Shown here piece after piece: positions 58,355 through 64,000 of a stretch of DNA of 64,000 nucleotides (positions are counted from its first letter, which is position 1; the number at the start of each line of letters is the position of its first letter). The position numbers were made by a program, and so were the translations under genes. The notes beneath the pieces were generated by a model. The model worked only from the letters and a program-made list of their open reading frames with translations. It had not been told where the DNA came from and ran no database searches. The DNA is from Engraulis encrasicolus (Eukaryota > Chordata > Actinopteri > Clupeiformes > Engraulidae): assembly GCF_034702125.1 (NCBI RefSeq), contig NC_085866.1, positions 11,537,954-11,601,953 of the forward strand, in the 5' to 3' direction.

Positions 58355-59908
58355 CCTGCAAGCTGAGGGAGGGATGATGCATAGAGTCCCAAATAACTGG
58401 GTGTGGCCTGTGGAACTTGAGCATTGCTGTGCATTATGGGGATTGTTGTCATAAATCCACAAGCACTAAAAAGTCATTTTCTGCCTTTTCTTGGCCAAGA
58501 AGGCACCAAATTAGAAATGTATGTTACTATTCTACTATACATATGACCCACTTTCAGTAATATATTCATGTCTCCACCGGTGGAATGCCCCTTTAAATCA
58601 AAACAGGGTGGAGGGAGATTTTGAAGATGAGCTTGCTCTTCTGCGTCTTCCTGTATGTGCCATTGGGGTTGAATAAGACCACACATTCCTCAACAACACA
58701 GTGTTCTTGTAGCTGTACTGGGGGAGCTTCACAAACTGACTGTCTTCAACCAAGTTGATCACTGCTGTGAGCACACTTCTTCCATTTCAGCAGCTCTTGC
58801 CTCGAGTTCCTCAACGGGCTTCTCTATGCAAGAATGCTTGGAAAATGTGAAACGTGAAGGTCTTTTTTTTTTTTTTTAGCTAGATAAGTGGTTCTCAACC
58901 TGTGGGTCAAGACCCCCTGATTTGGGTGGTGGGGTCATAATGTAAGGACTCTCAAAGTAAAAGACCATCACTGCATCCAAACTAATCATCAAACAATGCT
59001 AAAATACCTGCCAAATTGTCAAATAATAGCCTACAAAAAAGACACATTGTTAAAATAGCCCATCTACAAGCCCACTACGCCCCACAATGTGAGGAATTCT
59101 GGGCTTGTAGATCAGATATTCTCTCAATATCTTTACATGAGAAATGGAGTCACACAAATTGGGAGGTTCCCAGTCCAAATATGATCATTTTGGGCGGTGA
59201 CGGCCTAAAAAGGTCGAAAATAACGGTTCTAGATGGCGGCCATCTTGAATTTCGCTGTCAAAACAAAGTTTTATAACCAAAATGATGTCAGATTTGGAAT
59301 CCTCATGGTTGACTCATATGAAAAAGTGCCTTCATACATGATTCTAGGTCATCCAGATCAAAAGTTATTTTTTAGAGATGCCGCCGGACGCCATTTTGAA
59401 TTTGGCTCTCTAGCAAAAAAGCCCGGGATTTTTGCGAGGGACATGGGGGCTAAATCTTTTTTAAAGGGTCCATAGAGGTCAAATCAATCATCAAAACATT
59501 GTTGCCAGAGGTTGGTCACGGAACCTCCAAATATGACTCTACTATAATGTCAAAAGATTGTTGCTGCGCAAAACAAAACAGTGCCGTTGTGGAACACCGC
59601 TAGGCAACAGCTAGGTAGCCAGGACAACAGGTGTTGTCTATCACAGCAGCTGATTAGAGTCTTGTTGAAAAGTTGCTTTAGCAGTGAAAAGTCTTGTTGC
59701 CATTGACAGCGGTCTGTTAGAGACCAACCTATCCGTTATCGAAAAATAACAGACGTGCAAACTTTGGGGAGCCCCGTTGAAATGAATGGAGCATTCGACC
59801 GATGACGTCACACCATATAATAACATGGCGTTATATCTCTCGAAAACCTGCTTACGGTCATAATAGGCCTACAAATAGGCCGTGCTAGCACTTCCTTACA
59901 AAAAATTG

Positions 59909-60799
59909 TACTGCTATCTTTTTTGGAGATCAGAGCTTTCAGTCTCACTAGCCACTTTGAAAGCTAGTTTGATCTTTGGTGTGACAAATCACAGTAGTAG
60001 CATCAATTGTTTGTATGCAAGAATATTCCAGAGAAAAAGAAACTGGCAACAAAACTGGCTTGCAGTAAGACAGAAACCACTGGCCACAATGGTTGGTGAG
60101 CAAAAAAGTGAAAGTCAAGTCTTGTGGAGAATGCATTTAAATCCAAGTACACTAATTTTTGTGATAAGAGAGAGACTATTAAGGTATTAATTTCTGAGAT
60201 AATGTGACGTTAATGTGAGTTTACATAGCACTTTCATTTAATTCCGAATAAACGTTTTCTGGATCAGAAAGTATTTCAATTGAACAGAGGCTGCACGTGC
60301 TGGGCTTGCTAAATTTGACATAGGGGTGTGGTCGCCATGCTCCAGCAGATTCCTACTAGCGGGACAGCTGGTGATCTTCAACCGCAACCCAGGTCAATAC
60401 CTTTGGGCAAAGAACATAGAATGGATAAGAACGCTTATTCGCAGGAAATTGCATTGGCCACGGTGTAGTACGGGGGCGTAGCCCGGGGACACCACGCGCA
60501 GTGGATGCAAGGCCATGATCGATAACAATTGTGACACTGGAAACTCCGCAATTTGAATTGCATTGTGGGTGCGAGGAGCTGCTGCTAGTTCCGGCCCGGT
60601 CAAAATAGGATGTCCTGTCGTCAATGTTCAGTTTGTGGTTAAATGACAGCTGTCATTCAGCCTTAATTACAGCTGACACAAATTCACTATGTCCTATGAC
60701 CTGTTCCACACTCCGGCCCTGGCGGTAGTGGCTTTGCAATTTACCTTGCCGCCAGTACTAAACAAATAACGTACATTGGATAAGAAGTATCACTCAATG
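59909..60799. other. Sequence absent from the short GGTTCCCAC copy
   Basis: Between family blocks ending AAAAAATTGTA and resuming AAAATGCATTGGGTTAGGTG. It may be part of a longer ancestral element that the 763-bp copy lost. Short frames near 59948-60190 show no motif I recognise. Confidence 0.4.
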
Positions 60800-61566
60800 G
60801 AAAATGCATTGGGTTAGGTGTAGTCCGAGGACATTGCTTAAAGACACTGTGCTCATGGTCAGTGGGTGCAACGCCATAATGGATAAAATCTGAACTCTGT
60901 AACTTCGCAAAATTGGCCATACTATGCTCTTATGACGTCTTTCGACGTATCCTCTTCCCTAACACACTGTACTCATTCATTACAACTCATTTCAACCTTA
61001 AAGTCACATTGTCTCTAAAATGCATTGTGTGTCGCTGTGTATGTCCAAATTGTGGGTCCGACGGATGAAATATCCGTCCTGACTTATCCAAAAATAGTCC
61101 TGGAAATGTCCTGGAAAATGATTTTTGAAAAAGAGTGGGAACCCTGAGTGTACATGGGGTAACGACAAGCGATTTCGCCTCACGATCGTGCAATCGCAGG
61201 GTCGCAAGAAAATCAAAACGGTTTGAAATTCTGGTCGTGGCTCCTGCGTAAATCACACAGTTAAAGTAGTTCTACGACCTGATTTGACACTTCACATGCA
61301 CAAATTAATAGGGCCGTGCGATTCGCTGTTGAGTGCGACCTCATCTCCACCTCAGGTGCGCATGTTCCCTCCTCTGCAGACCGGGGAAACATGCCTGTCG
61401 CGTCGTAAGGTGGAAGCATTTCGCTCGCATCCGACTGTCGGCTCGTGTAGTCTGAGGACGTGAGCCGTGAGTTGTGAACTTTTAAACAGTGAAATTCCAT
61501 CGTGCAGTGTGAGCAGAAGCTTAAGACCCACGAGTGAAAATATGGCACAGTGTATGCCCGGCTTAA

Positions 61567-61760
61567 AGGGGTATGCCACTATTTTGGGGCTCAGTACTGT
61601 TAAAATCCCTGCCCTAGGTTTAGTAAGGAGGAATTTGGTCCTATTTTTCACATCAGTGGCTGTCTTTGTTTTAGACTCCCTCTGGAAGGTGAAATGTAGC
61701 TAAGCTAGCGAGAGTCAATGTAAACACGTAGCACCACCCACTACACATGATTTGAGAAAC
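61567..61760 (+). mobile_element. Left end of a TTAA element
   Basis: TTAA at 61563-61566 overlaps the Harbinger-like right flank and is followed by AGGGGTATGCCACTATTTTG, a Kolobok-type start. No matching right end is seen up to 64000. Confidence 0.5.
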
Positions 61761-61910
61761 ATTTTTTTTTTTACTCCTATTTGACTCGCGATACACACTT
61801 GTTTATACCGAGTACACATAACAAAAAAAGGTCTCCTAATTGCCGTCTTGGCTGTTGGGATTGTTGGGACTATTTTTGCTGACCGCAGCCGTGCAGACTT
61901 TTACATGCCG

Positions 61911-62999
61911 AATTACTGCTGCTCCACAACAGCTGACGAGCTGGGCTGACGAGGAAGTTGAATCAGCTGCTCACGTTTAATTGTATTAATACATTTATCT
62001 TTATTATTTATCTAGTATGCCCATGAAAACCGTATAACAGTAGGAGGAAATGACATGCAACCATGCAAAACTTGTGTGAACCAGCACAATTCAACAAACT
62101 GAAAAATAAGGGCTGGCACTGACATTGAGACAATGATGCTGGACCAAAATACTACCTCTCTTGGCTGAATCGGCCACCAGAAGTTAGCATGGAGATCGAT
62201 CCTGCAAGATGTACAATTAGGCAAGGCTACTAACAACGGAGATGTTGTTTGTCTGAGCTGACATGTATCAAGATGAGCCACCTTCGATCGGGAGTTTACT
62301 GCATTACGATTGTGGCTGCTTTGTGGATTGTATCAAGATGGGCCATATCTTCCGGAGATTATTGAAGAGGAATTACACTGATTGTGGATGTGATTCATTG
62401 TTTATTACACATTTCACATGCTCTTTTCTGCGGGATCAACTCGAAAGTTGAAGGACACCGTTGTTCCGTTTACAAGCCTCAGACCGTAAGTATTGTGGCT
62501 ATTATCACAGAGCTGTTTTGGTTAGCATACCGTGTACATTTCCCTCGATTGCAGTACTCAATGTGTCGTATCATGTCTGAACAGTAGCCTAACCCAAGAA
62601 AGGCGTTGTGTTGTCCCCCTCTTCCCTGTTGTTCTGTTGAGTCAGAGAACAGAATAATAATTTGGCCATAGCTTTCATAGCTGACAATCTGGAAAGCTGG
62701 GCTATTCATTTTAAGCGCAGAGTATGACTACTGAAAGCTGCCTACTGCCACGAGCCGCAATAAGAATGACTTCAATAGCGCTCGTCTCAACTCTTTTCGA
62801 AGTTGTGCTATGGTGGGACACAAAATCTATACATGGATCTAGACTAGGCTACTGTATGCACACATCTATTTACATTGGCATATAGCCTACTGTACTTATT
62901 CGAACTTGAGAAATGGGAGCAGTGTATTCTAGCTCAAACAGCTGTTTCAACTTCCTCGTTGACAGCCCAGCTAGTCAGTTAGTGGAGCAGTAGTAATTT
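61911..62999. repeat. Inverted pair about 1 kb apart
   Basis: GAGCTGGGCTGACGAGGAAG with TTGAATCAGCTG (about 61938-61970) pairs with CAGCTGTTTCAACTTCC and TCGTTGACAGCCCAGCTAG (about 62940-62977). A further block, CTTGGCTGAATCGGCCACC with AGAAGTTAGCATGGAGA (about 62160), is related to the inverse at 63013-63045. Could be inner parts of the TTAA element. Confidence 0.6.
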
Positions 63000-63386
63000 G
63001 TGATGTTCTCCGTGCTAACTTCTGGTGGTGTTCGGTTCAGCCAAGAGGTAGTTTGGATGCAGCAGCAGAATCGGTGTGGCAATAGGCTCGGTCGCAACCA
63101 CGCAGCAAAAGATTTGATCAAAACGTGATTTGCTTGGTCATAAAAAGGCGGGGATAACTGCGTCGCAGCCAAGCTGGACACATCAGGACGACGAGATTTC
63201 AACAGCGTCTAAGAAGGTGGGCCTATAGGTCTGTGGGTGGATCAACCTTTTTTGACAGCGGGTGTACCAGGTCGCCCTCTGGTGGAATGAAATCATCACG
63301 ACGCTAATTCCATGACGCGCTTACCGACGTTGTCACATGCTTAAAAGATGCGAGTCCCTCTCTTACACCCGTAGCCTAAAGGAAAC

Positions 63387-63484
63387 ATGGCAGCCGCACG
63401 CTATGCAGCGTTTGTAGCGTTCTTAATTGATGAAGCAGAAGAGCTTGAGATCCCCCTGATGTTCCTTGAAAATCAGGATCGAAG
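63387..63484 (+). CDS. Possible first exon of a Harbinger (HARBI1-like) transposase
   Basis: AACATGG start context, then MAAARYAAFVAFLIDEAEEL and EIPLMFLENQDRR, running into a donor AAG|GTGAGC at 63484/63485. The composition resembles short first exons of fish HARBI1-like genes that precede the DDE domain. No further exon lies in the remaining 516 bases, which contain two tRNA-like units in the presumed intron. Assignment is weak. Confidence 0.35.
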
Positions 63485-63582
63485 GTGAGCCCTTTTCCAA
63501 TTCATGTGTGTGAATTGGGTCCCTTTTTAAAGTATATACCAAGCAACGCATTGTTCCTTAAATAGTGAAGTATGTTGCCACA

Positions 63583-63660
63583 GGTGTGGATCTCAGTAGC
63601 TGAGCGGTAGAGTTGTGCTCTGCGAAGCCTGCGTCCGGGGTTCAATTCCCTAGCGTGGCC
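63583..63660 (+). mobile_element. tRNA-like unit
   Basis: TAGCTGAGCGGTAGAGTTG (A-box-like) and GGGGTTCAATTCCC (B box) at tRNA spacing. The acceptor ends do not pair well, so a SINE head or tRNA pseudogene is favoured. Confidence 0.45.
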
Positions 63661-63737
63661 TCACGCGTTTTACTTGCCTTCAATCCATTTAGTCAATGTC
63701 AGCCAATAATGACAACAAATTAATTATTTTTTTAGTA

Positions 63738-63810
63738 CATGGTTGTCAAGTGGTATAGCGTCAGGTTAGCGTATAGGAACTCAGTGTTCGAATCCCCAGT
63801 GTAGCGTGTT
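63738..63810 (+). mobile_element. Second tRNA-like unit
   Basis: GTCAAGTGGTATAGCGTCAGG and TGTTCGAATCCCCAG resemble A and B boxes. Different sequence from the unit 150 bases upstream. Confidence 0.4.
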
Positions 63811-64000
63811 GAATTTTCATCCTCGGTCAATGTAGTCAGTGTTCTTTAGTCATGACATGAACCCCTTACCCATTCTTTTTTCAGTTTGTGTTTTGGGATC
63901 TAAGTCGTTATTCAGACGGGACATTCTTAAAATGTAACACAATTCATGACATTCACCATAAGGGACTTGTACCGAAATTCAATTCTTTGATGGAACCGAA

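Larger units (their letters stand above)
56873..58592. mobile_element. 1.7-kb TTAA element, Kolobok-like
   Basis: Ends AGGGACACTCCACC and (complement) AGGGGCATTCCACC, with TTAA at 56869-56872 and 58593-58596. The left arm gives the empty site TTTGATTTAAGAATCC. It contains two different hAT MITEs and an internal palindrome (57438-58118). No transposase. Confidence 0.95.
55808..59545 (-). repeat. Right arm of the palindrome
   Basis: It is the inverted equivalent of 53256-55160, beginning ACTGATGATTTTCC and ending CCTCCAAATATGACTCTACT. Two insertions absent from the left arm, a hAT MITE (56389-56847) and a TTAA element (56873-58592), account for the length difference. Confidence 0.92.
53171..59823. 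mobile_element. Palindromic element with ~1.5-kb inverted arms (locus D)
   Basis: TTATTATATGG at 53171-53181 is matched by CCATATAATAA at about 59813-59823. Inside, left arm 53256-55160 and right arm 55808-59545 are inverted copies. After removing insertions dated by their own duplications they are about 1528 and 1547 bp, so one event created the pair. The arms contain TTCAAGATGGCCGCCATC (53549) and its inverse (59232), and a gene fragment. The outer boundary is uncertain; a hairpin adjoins on the left. Confidence 0.7.
52664..61146. mobile_element. TIR element of the GGGTTCCCAC family, expanded by insertions
   Basis: Ends CAGGGTTCCCACACGTCC and GTGGGAACCCTG, with AGTGT at 52659-52663 and 61147-61151. 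Comparison with the 763-bp copy at 26178 shows the family sequence at 52664-53017, 59826-59908, about 60800-60915 and 61017-61146; the intervals are insertions or sequence missing from the short copy. Confidence 0.85.
52547..61563. mobile_element. Harbinger-like element, host of the 9-kb nest
   Basis: Ends AGCTGGGCTTACACTGTGCG and GGCACAGTGTATGCCCGGCT form an inverted pair, with TAA at 52544-52546 and 61564-61566. Only about 530 bases belong to the element itself (52547-52663 and 61147-61563); the rest is one insertion. It contains CGATCGTGCAATCGCAGGGT-type sequence and no transposase. Confidence 0.85.

Noticed and set aside
63583..63810. Functional tRNA genes
   Set aside because: A/B-box-like motifs are present but acceptor and anticodon stems do not form convincingly; units at 34612 and 27596 show the same problem.

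Overview
This window looks like repeat-saturated, gene-poor chromosomal DNA from a ray-finned fish. The evidence is an L2-clade LINE, many hAT MITEs with exact 8-bp target duplications, TTAA-flanked Kolobok/piggyBac-like elements, PIF/Harbinger-like elements with TAA duplications, long (CA)n microsatellites and spliceosomal signals. A clupeiform or other basal teleost is possible from the recurrent AGGCCTA-rich composition, but that is only an impression. I see no bacterial-type genes, rRNA or CRISPR array, and no clearly conserved host gene.

Layout. 1-2.5 kb: a piggyBac-like element with 218/219-bp tandem units in inverted arms around a nearly perfect fold-back transposon. 2.9-12.1 kb: an interrupted hAT copy holding an L2 LINE (minus strand), then an intact 711-codon reading frame with DUF7869-type transposase-like motifs, its internally deleted tandem copy, and a complete 464-bp copy of the same hAT MITE in opposite orientation. 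12.9-14.9 kb: a decayed hAT-like element. 15.4-18.8 kb: an inverted pair of arrays, six ~149-bp units in each arm. 19.7-23.2 kb: tandem Harbinger-like MITEs, a hAT MITE and a TTAA MITE. 23.3-30.8 kb: a composite bounded by inverted ends, with an interstitial telomere-like tract, nested MITEs and a cysteine-rich terminal exon. 31.4-33.6 kb: a possible terminal exon, a solo-type LTR with primer-binding site and a MITE. 33.7-47.8 kb: a ~14-kb element bounded by 15-bp inverted termini, carrying a spliced DUF4806 gene and several nested elements. 48.6-52.0 kb: hAT and Harbinger elements with exact duplications. 52.5-61.6 kb: a nest at least five insertions deep around a 1.5-kb-armed palindrome. 61.6-64 kb: a TTAA-element end, a possible Harbinger transposase first exon and two tRNA-like units.

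The most interesting pattern is shared architecture. Four loci (15.4-18.8, 23.3-30.8, 41.9-46.0 and 53.2-59.8 kb) have long inverted arms; in three the arms are visibly built of tandem subrepeats, and in three they carry the motif AAGATGGCCGCC in left arms and its complement in right arms. Three of the four enclose fragments of what looks like one multi-copy fish gene superfamily (VDAMA-like, FTGCD-like and Cys-rich C-terminal motifs). I infer a poorly described class of large DNA transposon. No copy here is intact, so autonomy cannot be shown from this window.
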